This document shows positions 8,332 to 17,323 of a stretch of DNA of 64,000 bases, one piece after another (the stretch's first letter is position 1; the number at the start of each line of letters is the position of its first letter). The DNA lies in the NCBI GenBank assembly GCA_964494625.1, contig CAZBRT010000002.1:1-64000 (forward strand), in the 5' to 3' direction. The DNA is from UBA2784 sp964494625. Lineage in GTDB: Bacteria; Pseudomonadota; Alphaproteobacteria; Micropepsales; Micropepsaceae. Under the pieces are notes generated by a model. It ran no database searches, had not been told where the DNA came from, and was given only the letters and a program-made list of their open reading frames with translations. The position numbers were made by a program, and so were the translations under genes.

Positions 8332-8889
8332 GTGCTGTTGCGGTTCTTTCAGCGTCTGAGCGGTCGGCAGGTTCTCCTGCTGGCCGCTTTGTCCATCGTC
8401 TGGTTCCAGGGTGCGCTGTTGATGACCGGGCTCTACCCGGATCATGTGCGCGCCCAAGGTGGCCCGCCGATCGAGGAAACGCCCTTCATCCCGGCGGCCG
8501 ATGCGGCATCACGCCTGATGGCACTCAATGATTCCGGACACCACTGGAGCAGTGTTGCCCTTCTGGGCGTGGATTTCGTCAATGTGCTTCTGCTTTTCCT
8601 CGCCTTGGGTGCGGCAGGCGCCTATGTGGCGCGTGCGGCAAGATTTCCACCGGCATTGCAGGTTGCCGCATCCGTGCTGCCACTTGTCTTTGCGCTGGCG
8701 GACCTGGGCGAGAATACGCTCATCCTTGCCGCCATCATTCCTCCCTACGACATGCTGGCGAAGGTCGCCGACGTGATCGGTTATGCGACGGGGGCGAAGC
8801 TCATCTTTTTTTCGATGTCAGCGCTGCTGGTTGTTTCCGGACTTGTTGTCTGGGCTGTGCGCAGCCTGATGGGCCGCCGGTCAAGCTGA
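8332..8889 (+). CDS. Hypothetical membrane protein with about four helices
   Basis: A 185-residue integral membrane protein with helices near residues 13-32, 74-97, 107-135 and 155-178, and an extracytoplasmic loop between the first two (YPDHVRAQGGPPIEETPF). I do not recognise the family. The start is GTG at 8332, 12 bases after the peptidase stop, with a weak GCAGAG upstream. It may act with the peptidase, but this is only positional. Its 3' end abuts the convergent LytTR gene with no room for a long terminator. Confidence 0.65.
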   Translation: MLLRFFQRLSGRQVLLLAALSIVWFQGALLMTGLYPDHVRAQGGPPIEETPFIPAADAASRLMALNDSGHHWSSVALLGVDFVNVLLLFLALGAAGAYVARAARFPPALQVAASVLPLVFALADLGENTLILAAIIPPYDMLAKVADVIGYATGAKLIFFSMSALLVVSGLVVWAVRSLMGRRSS

Positions 8890-9705
8890 TTATTCCGGTT
8901 CGATCCGGAAGCGGCGACTGCCGGGCAAAGTCCCCCCGCCCACCAGCGTCACTTCAAAATCTCCCGAAGGGGTCGGTCGTATATCGGTGATCCGCGCCCG
9001 ATTGACGATCCGAGAGCGATGGATGCGCACGAAGCCCAGCGGCGCCAGGCGTTCCTCCCATGCCGAAATCGTGCCGCGGATCAGGCGGCTTTGGCCCGCG
9101 CAGTGGAAGTTGATGTAGTTGCCTGCAGCTTCGACCCAATGAATGTCGGCGGGCGCCACAAACGCCACTGACTTGCCATCGCGCAGTTCAATGCGCGGGT
9201 CTTGCGGGCTTGCGGGTGGCGGGCGCTCTGCCCGCTGCTGGAAGAACCAATAGACGCCCGCAATCGCAATGTAGGCGAGCAGATCTTTGCGCCATTCGTA
9301 GAGAAGCGGCAGAAAGATGCCGTCGTCAAAGAACCCGTATCTGTAACCTGCTGCCCAGAAGACCACCGACCGGATTGCCACCATGCCAAGGACATGGCCT
9401 ATCGAGAACAGCACAGAAAATCCCAGATGCACGCCGATGGTTTGCAGCGGCTCGTCGGCGCGGGGCGGCGCAATGGCAACGGCGCGGCCGACCAGCGGCG
9501 CAAGGGCAAGGATCAGGACATAGCTTGAAAACTCAAGAACCAGCGGCTCCGCCCAGTAGCCCGACACGCCGCGCGCCATGTCTTCCATGACGCTGGAAGT
9601 GATGTTGACCAGGATGACAGCGAGCGCAGCGACCGCCACGACGCGCAAGGGCGTCAGGCGGTCGAGCAGGTTGCCATCCGTCCCTTGCTGGCCGCCACTC
9701 GTCAC
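8890..9705 (-). CDS. Membrane-anchored LytTR-type DNA-binding regulator
   Basis: About 271 residues: four hydrophobic helices in the N-terminal half, then a C-terminal LytTR domain (IELRDGKSVAFVAPADIHWV, EAAGNYINFHC, FVRIHRSRIVNRARI, and LPGSRRFR near the end). LytTR domains bind DNA via beta strands. There is no receiver domain, so the membrane part presumably senses the signal. I chose GTG at 9705, preceded by AGGCGGGGG; a start at 9762 would add 19 basic residues. It is divergent from the acyltransferase gene at 9807, which may be its target. Confidence 0.85.
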   Translation of the reverse strand: MTSGGQQGTDGNLLDRLTPLRVVAVAALAVILVNITSSVMEDMARGVSGYWAEPLVLEFSSYVLILALAPLVGRAVAIAPPRADEPLQTIGVHLGFSVLFSIGHVLGMVAIRSVVFWAAGYRYGFFDDGIFLPLLYEWRKDLLAYIAIAGVYWFFQQRAERPPPASPQDPRIELRDGKSVAFVAPADIHWVEAAGNYINFHCAGQSRLIRGTISAWEERLAPLGFVRIHRSRIVNRARITDIRPTPSGDFEVTLVGGGTLPGSRRFRIEPE

Positions 9706-9806
9706 AACGCACCCCCGCCTGTCACGCCGATTTGCCTTTTCTGGCAAGAGCCTAGCTGCCAATGCTGGTTTGAGGAAGAAGGAGGCATTCGATTGGAGAT
9801 CGCCTC

Positions 9807-10988
9807 ATGAATCAGCGCCGCCTTGACCTCGACTGGCTCCGCATTATCGCGCTTGGCCTACTCATCCTCTACCACACCGGCATGTTTTACGTGAGCTGGG
9901 ACTGGCATGTGAAATCAAGCCGGGCGGGCGAGACAATTGAACCGCTGATGCAGCTCTTAAGCCCCTGGCGGCTGGCCCTGCTCTTCCTCATTTCGGGGGC
10001 TGCGACCCGGTTTCTGGCCGACAAGATGAGCGGCCTTGCCTTCACCAAGGCACGGATGGTGCGCCTCGTGCCGCCTTTGGTGCTGGCCATCTTCGTGATC
10101 GTGCCGCCACAGACATGGCTCCAGGTCCTGGAGGCCGTGGAACGGGGTGATGCGCCCGCGACCGCGCTCTCGGGTTTCTACCTCAACTATGTGAGCGGCA
10201 GCGGGAACTGGTGCCAGGGCGGCGCGTGCATCATCACGCCGACCTACAACCATATGTGGTTCGTCTTCTATCTCGTGCTTTACACGTTGCTGATCCCGTT
10301 CTTCGCGCCGATCCTGCGCCGCCTGACGCCTGCTCTCGACTTCCTGACGCGCGGGCCGGGACTCCTGATTGCGCCGTGGCTTGTCATGTATGGGCTGCGT
10401 GCAATGCTTCTTCCGGTGTTCGGAGAGACCCACAATTTCATGGACGATTTCTATCTCCATGCGCTTTATCTGTTCGTCTTCTTCCTTGGCTTTGCGCTGG
10501 CGAAGCATCAACCGTTCTTTGACCGCTGCGTGAAGGCGCGGTGGCTGGCGCTGTGTCTTGCGCTCGGCTGCTGGGCTGGTGTTCAGTTCTATCTTTCCGC
10601 ACATGCCGAGATTGCACCACCGGACTGGCTGCGCCTCGTCATGCGCGGCGTCTATACGCTGCAAGCGTGGGCGGCCATCGTTGCGGCACTCGGATTTGCG
10701 CACCGCCATCTCAGCAATACCGACAACCGGCTGCGGCGTGTGCTGACGGAAGCAATCTTTCCGTTCTATCTGGTTCACCAGACGATCATCGTCGTCGCGG
10801 GCCACTATCTGGACACCGCCGCCCTGCCCTTGTGGCAGGAAGCGACACTCCTGATTGCGATCACGATCAGCTTGTGCTGGTTGTTCTATGTGGTCGCCAA
10901 ACGCATCAGCTGGTTCCGCGTCTGGGCAGGATTGTCGCCGAAGGAGAAGAAAAGCGTCAGCACACTCACGCCCGCGCTTCGGCCTTGA
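9807..10988 (+). CDS. Acyltransferase 3 family membrane protein
   Basis: A 393-residue polytopic protein of the acyltransferase-3 (OPG biosynthesis/OafB-like) family. The N-terminus LDLDWLRIIALGLLILYHTG holds the typical R and the catalytic H in helix 1; R in KARMVRLVPPLV and NHMWFVFYLVLYTLL are also characteristic. Members transfer acetyl or succinyl groups to extracytoplasmic glycans. GGAG lies 9 bases ahead of the ATG. It is divergent from the LytTR regulator, an arrangement seen elsewhere for this pair. The 3' end overlaps the convergent metal-binding gene by 23 bases. Confidence 0.88.
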   Translation: MNQRRLDLDWLRIIALGLLILYHTGMFYVSWDWHVKSSRAGETIEPLMQLLSPWRLALLFLISGAATRFLADKMSGLAFTKARMVRLVPPLVLAIFVIVPPQTWLQVLEAVERGDAPATALSGFYLNYVSGSGNWCQGGACIITPTYNHMWFVFYLVLYTLLIPFFAPILRRLTPALDFLTRGPGLLIAPWLVMYGLRAMLLPVFGETHNFMDDFYLHALYLFVFFLGFALAKHQPFFDRCVKARWLALCLALGCWAGVQFYLSAHAEIAPPDWLRLVMRGVYTLQAWAAIVAALGFAHRHLSNTDNRLRRVLTEAIFPFYLVHQTIIVVAGHYLDTAALPLWQEATLLIAITISLCWLFYVVAKRISWFRVWAGLSPKEKKSVSTLTPALRP

Positions 10989-11181
10989 AACCGGCGCGGG
11001 TGATGGCGGAGGTAATCGCGTCCACGCTGGTCTGGCCTTCGTCGAACTCGATGACAGCGCTTGCGCCTGCCAGATCAACCTTGGCGACTGACACACCGGC
11101 AACGCCGCGGGCCGCGCGCTCGACAGCCTTGACGCAGCCGCCGCAATCCATGCCCTTGACGCTTAATTCTGCGGTTTTCAT
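10966..11181 (-). CDS. Heavy-metal-associated (HMA/CopZ-like) domain protein
   Basis: A 71-residue single-domain protein with the metal-binding motif GMDCGGC (residues 10-16) and the ferredoxin-like pattern ending in AITRAGFKAEA. Such proteins carry Cu(I) or Zn(II) in the cytosol to P-type ATPases or regulators. No ATPase or CueR-type regulator is adjacent, so it is an orphan chaperone here. A copper link to the bufferin operon 5 kb away is speculative. Confidence 0.88.
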   Translation of the reverse strand: MKTAELSVKGMDCGGCVKAVERAARGVAGVSVAKVDLAGASAVIEFDEGQTSVDAITSAITRAGFKAEARA

Positions 11182-11223
11182 TTGTCTGCTCCCGAAAGCG
11201 ATGCTGATGGCCCTTAGATAGGC

Positions 11224-12528
11224 CTAGGCGCCGAACCGTTCAAGAACCCATGGCACCACCACATCCATGAGACGCTCGACGTCCGGGGCGTCCTTCTCGC
11301 CGAAGGGCGGCTCGAAATAATGGCGCGCCTCCTCGAAATCCACATAGGTCTTGTCCTTGGCCGCGATGGCCGCAAACATCGGTTCGGCATCGGTTTTCGG
11401 GAAAATTTCCTGATCCTTGCCGGCATTGATGAAAAGGCTCGGCTCGGTGATCTGCGGCAGGTCGTGGAGCTGGTTGGCATTGGACGACACGCCCGACCAG
11501 GTGGAGAGCCACGCATGGGGCGTCGCATAGCGGCCAAAGCCGAAGAACTTCCAGTTCATCAGGTCCGGGCGCGGCGAGAAGACAGAACCATAGTCGCGGC
11601 CGCTGGGATCGAATTGCTGGCTGACATAATGCGGGTTGGCCATGGTGCGGTAGATCGTCATCACCGCCTCGAATGCTTCGCGGCGCAGGATGTCGCGCTG
11701 GCGCTCCGGTGTCAGGCGGGCAAAGCCGGGATCTTGATGGATCGCCTCGGCCTCGCGGGATTCCTCGATCAGGCCGCGCGCAATGGCGTCGATGCGCTTT
11801 ACCCGTTCGATCTGGGCCGCGCGGAACCGCGCGATGAAGCCGTGATCATATTCCGACCATGACGCATCGCTGCCGTCGAGTTCGCGGGGCGTGATGAAGC
11901 CGTTGCGCGGGTCGTAAAGGTCGAGCGCCGGATCGGAAAGATGCGGCCGCGTTTCATCGACCACGGCCGGATCGATGATCTCGTTCATGATCATCCCCTC
12001 GCCCTTGTGCGACGAGATGTAGACCATGCCGTCTGCCGGCAACATCTCCACATCGTTGAGCCAGGTGCGCCGTCCGCCCGGCGTGCGGGCGATTCGTTTG
12101 CCGCGCGGCCGTTTTGCCTGCGCCTGGAAGAAACCGTTGAGCGCGCCACCGCCGGAATTGCCGACGAGCACGACATTCTGCACACCGACCTGGTTTTTCA
12201 GCCAGGACACGCACGAATTCACGTCGAGGATGATCTCCTCGTGGACGGTTGCGACGTCATTGTTGGGATTGCGCGTGTTGGCGGCAAGGCATCCGATCCC
12301 GGCATCGACCAGCCGGGGAATGACATAGTGATGGGTGAAATCTCCGCGCGGGTGCATCACCACAATGGCGGTCTTTGGCTTGGGGTTCTTGCGCGGTGCC
12401 CACCACAGCGCGCGATGCTCGCGGAAATCTGCTGCCTTGAGGATGAGCGACTCCACAAGATAATCCTGCGGATAGCGGCGCATGTTCATGGGCGCGCCTG
12501 CCCAATAGGTTTTGGCGATGAGTTGCAT
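11224..12528 (-). CDS. Alpha/beta hydrolase
   Basis: A 434-residue cytosolic alpha/beta-hydrolase with nucleophile elbow GNSGGG (S125) and a C-terminal histidine candidate in FEEARHYFEPP. It has a long lid insertion (about 140-310). It follows the VOC gene by 3 bases, so the two form an operon. That pairing (ring-cleavage type dioxygenase fold plus C-C or ester hydrolase) suggests degradation of an aromatic or sterol-like compound; the substrate cannot be read from sequence. An alternative ATG lies 14 codons in (MNMRRYP). Confidence 0.8.
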   Translation of the reverse strand: MQLIAKTYWAGAPMNMRRYPQDYLVESLILKAADFREHRALWWAPRKNPKPKTAIVVMHPRGDFTHHYVIPRLVDAGIGCLAANTRNPNNDVATVHEEIILDVNSCVSWLKNQVGVQNVVLVGNSGGGALNGFFQAQAKRPRGKRIARTPGGRRTWLNDVEMLPADGMVYISSHKGEGMIMNEIIDPAVVDETRPHLSDPALDLYDPRNGFITPRELDGSDASWSEYDHGFIARFRAAQIERVKRIDAIARGLIEESREAEAIHQDPGFARLTPERQRDILRREAFEAVMTIYRTMANPHYVSQQFDPSGRDYGSVFSPRPDLMNWKFFGFGRYATPHAWLSTWSGVSSNANQLHDLPQITEPSLFINAGKDQEIFPKTDAEPMFAAIAAKDKTYVDFEEARHYFEPPFGEKDAPDVERLMDVVVPWVLERFGA

Positions 12529-12531
12529 GGG

Positions 12532-13116
12532 CTACTCGGCCGCCTGCTTCTTTGCCTGTTCTTCGGCGGCTACGGCCTTCAGGCGCTCTGCCCGGATCAG
12601 GGCGGTGTCCGCCGTCCATTTGCGCATGACCGCATCAGCCTTGGCCGCCTCGTCATTCAGGATTTCGTCGTGACGCGCATCGCGCACGGTGAACTCCAGC
12701 GCGAGGCCATTGGGGTCAAAGAAATAGACTGAATGGCAGAAATGGTGGTCGATGGGGCCGAACACGGGCACTTCGTGCGCTTTGAGATGCGCCATGAACG
12801 CGTGCATGTCATCCATTGAGCCAAGCTCCATGGCGATGTGGTAATCTTCCATGCCGTCCTTCACGCGGAATTTCTTGGGATGCACCGTGTGCGGCAGGTC
12901 GAAAAAGGCGATGAAATTGCCATCGGCCATTTCAAAAAAGAGATGCATGTAAGGCCGGTCGCGCCCGGCGGGGTCCTTCTCGAACGCCAGCGCCGCGCGG
13001 GTCTTCAAGCCCAAAATCCCTTCATAAAAGCGCCGCGTTTCGTCGGCATCACGGCAGCGATAGGCGCTATGGTGAATGCCCTTGATCACAGGAGGCGTCG
13101 TGTCTTTCGTTGTCAT
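12532..13116 (-). CDS. VOC family protein (glyoxalase/extradiol dioxygenase fold)
   Basis: A 194-residue vicinal-oxygen-chelate protein. Two beta-alpha-beta-beta-beta modules are recognisable: IKGIHHSAYRCRDADETRRF with H15, PYMHLFFEM, EDYHIAMELGSMDDMHAFM, and FFDPNGLALEFTV with the usual late metal-binding Glu. The C-terminal 35 residues are a charged helix outside the fold. It is first of a two-gene unit with the alpha/beta hydrolase. The precise reaction (dioxygenase, isomerase or lyase) is not determined. Confidence 0.82.
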   Translation of the reverse strand: MTTKDTTPPVIKGIHHSAYRCRDADETRRFYEGILGLKTRAALAFEKDPAGRDRPYMHLFFEMADGNFIAFFDLPHTVHPKKFRVKDGMEDYHIAMELGSMDDMHAFMAHLKAHEVPVFGPIDHHFCHSVYFFDPNGLALEFTVRDARHDEILNDEAAKADAVMRKWTADTALIRAERLKAVAAEEQAKKQAAE

Positions 13117-13214
13117 CGGTTCAGGCTTTCGGCGCTTTGACAGGATTGCGGGGCTGAGCCTACGCTTGCGGCCCGCCTGTTTCCAGCGTGTGACGTTGCC
13201 CTTTGGTTGAAGCC

Positions 13215-14243
13215 ATGTCCGTTCCCCAGCGTCAGCGGCGCCCCTATCTGCGGTTGGGGCTCTTCCTGTCCCTGCTTCTGCACGGGGCCATGTTCGCCTT
13301 GCTGGTTGAATGGGCGCTGGATGCCTACAATCCCGATGGCGGCGGCGGCTTTGCCGAATCCATCGGCATCACTGCTGATGGCGGTTTTCAGGGCCGCGAC
13401 GGCAATGAGCGCCGCAATGCCAGCGGTGCGGATGCATCAGCCGACGAAGATGTCTTCCGCGTGACGATGATGCGGATGCCGCCGCGTATTGAACCTCCCA
13501 AAGATGTGGATGTAGGCGAGCGCCAGATCGTCCAGGCGCCCAACATGGAAACCCGCATCGTGAAGGATGTGCCGGAAGCCATTCCGATCATCCCCCGCAC
13601 AGAAACCGAGGCGCCGCAGTCCTTGCTGCCGCCGGAGGAGGACGAGGAAACCTCCGCCTCGCCCGCCGATGCCGTTTCGGATGATCTGGCGCAGGGCAAC
13701 GAGCCGGGTGACCCCAGCGATGGCGGCTCCGCCGTGGTCGCGGGCGGTGCGAATGGAACCGACATCGGCTCGGGTGGCGGTCAGGGCCGCACCACCGGTC
13801 CACGAGTCGGCGATTTCATGCCGGGACCGGAGCTTCAGGACGCGCTGATCGGCTTTACGATCATCGGCACCGAAGGGTTTTACGACGGCTCAACGCCTGA
13901 CAACTCTGCCACCCGTACCACTTTCGAGTGGCAGGCCTATTATGATCCCAGCGGCGAAGTGGAGGCGCGGTTCATACGTCCCGCGGCCGAAGTGCACCAT
14001 GGCCCCGTCGCGCCGCGCCGCTTCAATGAAAGCGGACGCTGGGAGGTTTCGGGCAACCTCCTCTGCCAGCGCATCGAAAAAGTGGGTTATGGCACGCGCA
14101 TCTGCTTTGAGGTGCACCGCAAGGGCAACGAGATTGCGATGTATTACGCCGAATGCGGCGCGCTCAGCCGCTGCTATCGTGGGCGTCTGGGGCCGACCGG
14201 TATCATCGTTCGTGGCCGCGCGTTCCGCGATTTTACGGATTAG
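13215..14243 (+). CDS. TonB-like membrane-anchored periplasmic protein of unknown function
   Basis: A 342-residue protein from the ATG at 13215 (a TTG four codons upstream is less likely). A short basic N-terminus is followed by one membrane helix (LGLFLSLLLHGAMFALLVEWAL), then an acidic, Pro-rich linker (about 100-190) and a C-terminal domain (about 205-342) with four cysteines (for example NLLCQRIEKVGYGTRICFEV and YAECGALSRCYRG). The anchor-plus-Pro-rich layout is like TonB or TolA, but the C-terminal domain is not a TonB fold that I recognise. The pattern G-W-V-x-LC-x-CFxV-G resembles small periplasmic beta-sheet domains of alphaproteobacteria. No ExoB/ExbD-type partners are nearby. Confidence 0.65.
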   Translation: MSVPQRQRRPYLRLGLFLSLLLHGAMFALLVEWALDAYNPDGGGGFAESIGITADGGFQGRDGNERRNASGADASADEDVFRVTMMRMPPRIEPPKDVDVGERQIVQAPNMETRIVKDVPEAIPIIPRTETEAPQSLLPPEEDEETSASPADAVSDDLAQGNEPGDPSDGGSAVVAGGANGTDIGSGGGQGRTTGPRVGDFMPGPELQDALIGFTIIGTEGFYDGSTPDNSATRTTFEWQAYYDPSGEVEARFIRPAAEVHHGPVAPRRFNESGRWEVSGNLLCQRIEKVGYGTRICFEVHRKGNEIAMYYAECGALSRCYRGRLGPTGIIVRGRAFRDFTD

Positions 14244-14980
14244 AGCTTCTCGAAAATCCGCTCAAGGCTGGTCAGGTTCATGCCTGCCTTGGCGTAGTTG
14301 TAAGGCGTGAGGTTCAGTGCCTTGATCATCTTGCGCTCGATCTCGACGCCATTTCCATCAGCGCGCGGCACCAGATCGAAATCGAGAATATTGATGCAGG
14401 CCGTATCCTGCTCAAAGGCGCGGATCGCCGCCAGATTACCGCCCGTCATCCAGCCGAGCAGCAGCCGGTTGGTGCCCTCATGCGCGACCACGAGTGCGGT
14501 GTGCCACGCGGGGCGATGCAGCAGGTCCTCGATTGCCTCGCGGGAACGCGCCAGCGCATCGGCAAAGGCCTCGCCGCCCTCGAACATGGTCGCACCTTCC
14601 TCGTGCGCCTTTTCAAACTGGAAGGTCATGGCGGTTGCGATCTCGCGACGATGACGCGCGCCAATCACCCGGCCGCCGTGGATTTCCTCAAGGCGTGGAT
14701 CGACCGCAGGCTGGAATTTTTCCCGGCCCTCGTTCTCGGCGATCACATGGGCCAGCGTCTCACGCGTGCGCGGCAGGCCGGATGACAGCACGATGTCGAA
14801 TGCCACGTGCGCAAGCGCCTTGCCCGAGGCCGTCGCCTCGTCGCGCCCCAGCTGGGTCAGCGGCACTTCGCGCAGCGAGCCGGTGCGCGCGACCTCCTCG
14901 CTGAAATAATCGACGTGCCCATGGCGCATCAGATAGATGCGGCGGCGGCCGGTTGTTCCCGGCAATGCGTGCATCTGCAT
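14240..14980 (-). CDS. Histidine phosphatase (phosphoglycerate mutase-like) family protein
   Basis: A 246-residue protein with the catalytic RHGH motif (R19, H20), LSSGLPRTRETL, and the second His in VVAHEGTNRLLL. The family dephosphorylates small phospho-compounds via phospho-His. The ATG overlaps the stop of the CaiB-family gene by one base (TGATG), indicating coupled translation. It converges with the TonB-like gene, overlapping by 4 bases. A role in acyl-CoA metabolism is only suggested by the partner. Confidence 0.88.
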   Translation of the reverse strand: MQMHALPGTTGRRRIYLMRHGHVDYFSEEVARTGSLREVPLTQLGRDEATASGKALAHVAFDIVLSSGLPRTRETLAHVIAENEGREKFQPAVDPRLEEIHGGRVIGARHRREIATAMTFQFEKAHEEGATMFEGGEAFADALARSREAIEDLLHRPAWHTALVVAHEGTNRLLLGWMTGGNLAAIRAFEQDTACINILDFDLVPRADGNGVEIERKMIKALNLTPYNYAKAGMNLTSLERIFEKL

Positions 14981-16104
14981 CAGATGCCACCGGCCGTGCG
15001 CAGGGCTTCGACTTCGTCTTTCGTGAATCCCCAGTCGAGCAGTGCAAGGTCATTGTGTGCGCCTGCCTGCGGGGCGAGGCCCTGCACGCGCGGCATGGTG
15101 CGGCTGAAACGCGGCGCCACATTGGGCTGGATCACGCCATCGATCTCGACAAATGTCTGCCGCGCGCGGTTATGGGCGTGGTTGGGCGCTTCCTTCAGCG
15201 ACAGGACCGGCGCATAGCAGACATCCGTTCCCTGCATGATCCTGTCCCATTCATCGCGCGTCTTTGTGCGGATGACGGCGGCGAGCTTTTCCTTCAGCTG
15301 CGGCCATGCGGCGCGATCCATCTGCGCCCCGAATGCAGGATCGCTGATGCCGGTCTTTTCCAGAAGCAGCGCATAGAATTGCGGCTCGATGGAGCCGATG
15401 GCGACCCATTTGCCGTCCGACGTCTCGTAGGTGTCATAGAAATGCGCGCCGCCATCAAGCAGGTTCTCGCCCTTGTGGTCGGTCCAAACGCCCGCGCCCA
15501 GGAAGCCGTAGAACATCGCCATGAGCGAGGCCGCGCCATCCGTCATCGCGGCATCGACGACCTGACCCTTGCCGGAGCCGCGCGCCTCGAAGAGGCCGCA
15601 AGCCATGCCGAAAGCAAGATAGAGCGCTCCACCTCCGAAATCGCCCACGAGATTGAGCGGCGGCACCGGGCGCTCGCCCTTGCGGCCAATCGCATGCAGC
15701 GCGCCGGTCAGCGCGATGTAGTTGAGGTCGTGGCCTGCGGCGTTGGCCAGCGGTCCGGTCTGCCCCCAGCCGGTCATGCGGCCAAATACAAGTCGCGGAT
15801 TGCGCTTCAGCGCGACTTCGGGCCCAAGGCCCAGCCGCTCCATCACGCCGGGCCGGAAACCTTCAATCAGGCCATCCGCCTTTTCGATGAGGCGCAGGGC
15901 CGCCTCCACCCCCTCCGGCTTTTTCAGGTCCAGCGCCACAGAGCGGCGTCCCCGGGACGTGATGTCAAACTTCGAGCCGCCACGCGCGCCCTTGCGGTCT
16001 ATGCGTACCACATCCGCGCCCATGTCGCTCAGCAGCATGGCTGCGAACGGCCCCGGGCCAATGCCGGCAAACTCGACAATCCTTACGCCCTTCAACGGAC
16101 CCAT
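14980..16104 (-). CDS. CaiB/BaiF family CoA-transferase, alpha-methylacyl-CoA racemase-like
   Basis: About 374 residues. The N-terminus MGPLKGVRIVEFAGIGPGPF, DMGADVVRIDRKG and the VALDLKKPEGV segment are typical of family III CoA-transferases; GSIEPQFYALLLEKTGI and the overall length are closest to alpha-methylacyl-CoA racemases, which epimerise 2-methyl branched acyl-CoAs before beta-oxidation. The ATG at 16104 has GGGGGAAG seven bases upstream; a TTG at 16122 is the alternative. It is the first gene of a pair with the histidine phosphatase. Confidence 0.88.
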   Translation of the reverse strand: MGPLKGVRIVEFAGIGPGPFAAMLLSDMGADVVRIDRKGARGGSKFDITSRGRRSVALDLKKPEGVEAALRLIEKADGLIEGFRPGVMERLGLGPEVALKRNPRLVFGRMTGWGQTGPLANAAGHDLNYIALTGALHAIGRKGERPVPPLNLVGDFGGGALYLAFGMACGLFEARGSGKGQVVDAAMTDGAASLMAMFYGFLGAGVWTDHKGENLLDGGAHFYDTYETSDGKWVAIGSIEPQFYALLLEKTGISDPAFGAQMDRAAWPQLKEKLAAVIRTKTRDEWDRIMQGTDVCYAPVLSLKEAPNHAHNRARQTFVEIDGVIQPNVAPRFSRTMPRVQGLAPQAGAHNDLALLDWGFTKDEVEALRTAGGI

Positions 16105-16178
16105 GACGGCTTCCCCCGGCAATGCTAGTTTCCCAACTCATAGCCATGGTGAGGCCAACCGTAAACAAGGAGTGTGAC

Positions 16179-16607
16179 ATGATGCGCCGCATGACCGGGA
16201 TTGCCGTTGGGGCAATGGCACTGGCCGTTGTCAGCGCCTGCGCAACCGATCATCCCGTTCCGGTTGGCCCCGCACCTGGCGGGGCGACGCAAATGGTTAT
16301 GAGTGTGGAGCGCGTCGAGCTTTTCCGCGATGCGAACGGGCTTGTCATTTCGGCAAAGGGAATGGTCAGCACCGGCGGTTGGACCCATCCGCAATTGCTG
16401 CCCCTGCAAACCTTCGCACCGGAAGTAGGCATCCAGAGCTACACGTTTGTCGCCACGCCGCCCGCACCAGACGAAATGGTGGTGCAGATGATCACAGAAG
16501 TCACCGCCACGACCACGATCAACCCGGTACCGGACGATTTGCGCGAGATCAAGGTGATGGCCGAGGGCGGCGAAGTGGTCGTGCCAGTGCCTGCGCTGAC
16601 GCCCTAG
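16179..16607 (+). CDS. Small predicted lipoprotein, unknown function
   Basis: A 142-residue protein with a type II signal peptide: MMRRMTGIAVGAMALAVVSAC, lipobox VSAC. The start at 16179 has AAGGAG at 16167-16172. The mature part is beta-rich with no recognised domain. An in-frame ATG-like start at 16122 would bury the signal sequence. It diverges from the CaiB gene and converges on the acyltransferase gene with a 4-base overlap. Confidence 0.75.
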   Translation: MMRRMTGIAVGAMALAVVSACATDHPVPVGPAPGGATQMVMSVERVELFRDANGLVISAKGMVSTGGWTHPQLLPLQTFAPEVGIQSYTFVATPPAPDEMVVQMITEVTATTTINPVPDDLREIKVMAEGGEVVVPVPALTP

Positions 16608-17323
16608 TCCTTGTTGCCCGGAAACAGTCTGGCACGCCAGTAGCCGAACAGGCTGTTGTCCTTCAGGAAGACGCGGTCCAGCGCATCCATCTGTGCGTCA
16701 AGCCCGGGCGTCTCCAGAAGTTCGCGGCGGCGCTTGATCTTGCGCCCCGGTTCCAGCGCGCGGCGCGTTGTCGCCGGGCTTCCCGCCGCAATCACATTGG
16801 CCGGAATGTCCTTCACCACCACGCTGCCCGCACCGATCACGCTGTTGTCGCCGATGGTGACGCCCTTGCCGATGATGCAGCCATAACCGATCCAGACATT
16901 CTCGCCGATGGTGATGGGTGCCGAATGCTCGCTTTCCGCCGTGCGGTCATAGACATCGTGCCAGTCGCTGTCGCTGATGTAGCAATTGCTCGCAATCATC
17001 GTATCCGCACCAATCGAAATGCCGATGGAGGAGATGATCTGCGTGCCGGGGCTCACCAGCACATAATCGCCAAGGGTGATGCGCCCCAGCCGGAAGCCCG
17101 AGTACCAGACACACAGTTTCACCCGCGCACCGGCATCCGCATTGATATGCACCTTGCGCCCCGCGACTATGTTGGGGCCGATCACGTCAATGAGACGCGG
17201 ATTGATGAAGGAGGCGCCCTCGCCCAGTGCGTCGAATTGCGGGTGAAGATGGCGGCGCGCATAGGCCGCAGCGCGGCGCTTCTGCCAGCTCTTCAGCCAG
17301 GACGGGCGATGATCCTTTCGCAT
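16604..17323 (-). CDS. Hexapeptide-repeat (left-handed beta-helix) acyltransferase
   Basis: A 239-residue protein with clear hexapeptide repeats (ITIGENVWIGYGCIIGKG, VTIGDNSVIGAGSVVVKDIP) and the ending NVIAAGSPATTRRAL typical of sugar O-acetyltransferases. Catalytic His candidates lie in SDSDWHDVYDR. It may acetylate a cell-surface sugar. It overlaps the SDR gene stop by one base (TGATG), so the two are cotranscribed. Confidence 0.85.
   Translation of the reverse strand: MRKDHRPSWLKSWQKRRAAAYARRHLHPQFDALGEGASFINPRLIDVIGPNIVAGRKVHINADAGARVKLCVWYSGFRLGRITLGDYVLVSPGTQIISSIGISIGADTMIASNCYISDSDWHDVYDRTAESEHSAPITIGENVWIGYGCIIGKGVTIGDNSVIGAGSVVVKDIPANVIAAGSPATTRRALEPGRKIKRRRELLETPGLDAQMDALDRVFLKDNSLFGYWRARLFPGNKD

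Noticed and set aside
7234..8457. 407-codon minus-strand frame over the S9 peptidase gene
   Set aside because: Antisense shadow of a well-supported gene; His/Arg-rich low-complexity content and no domain.
11941..12732. 263-codon plus-strand frame over the hydrolase/VOC genes
   Set aside because: Antisense to two genes with clear family motifs; no ribosome site or domain.
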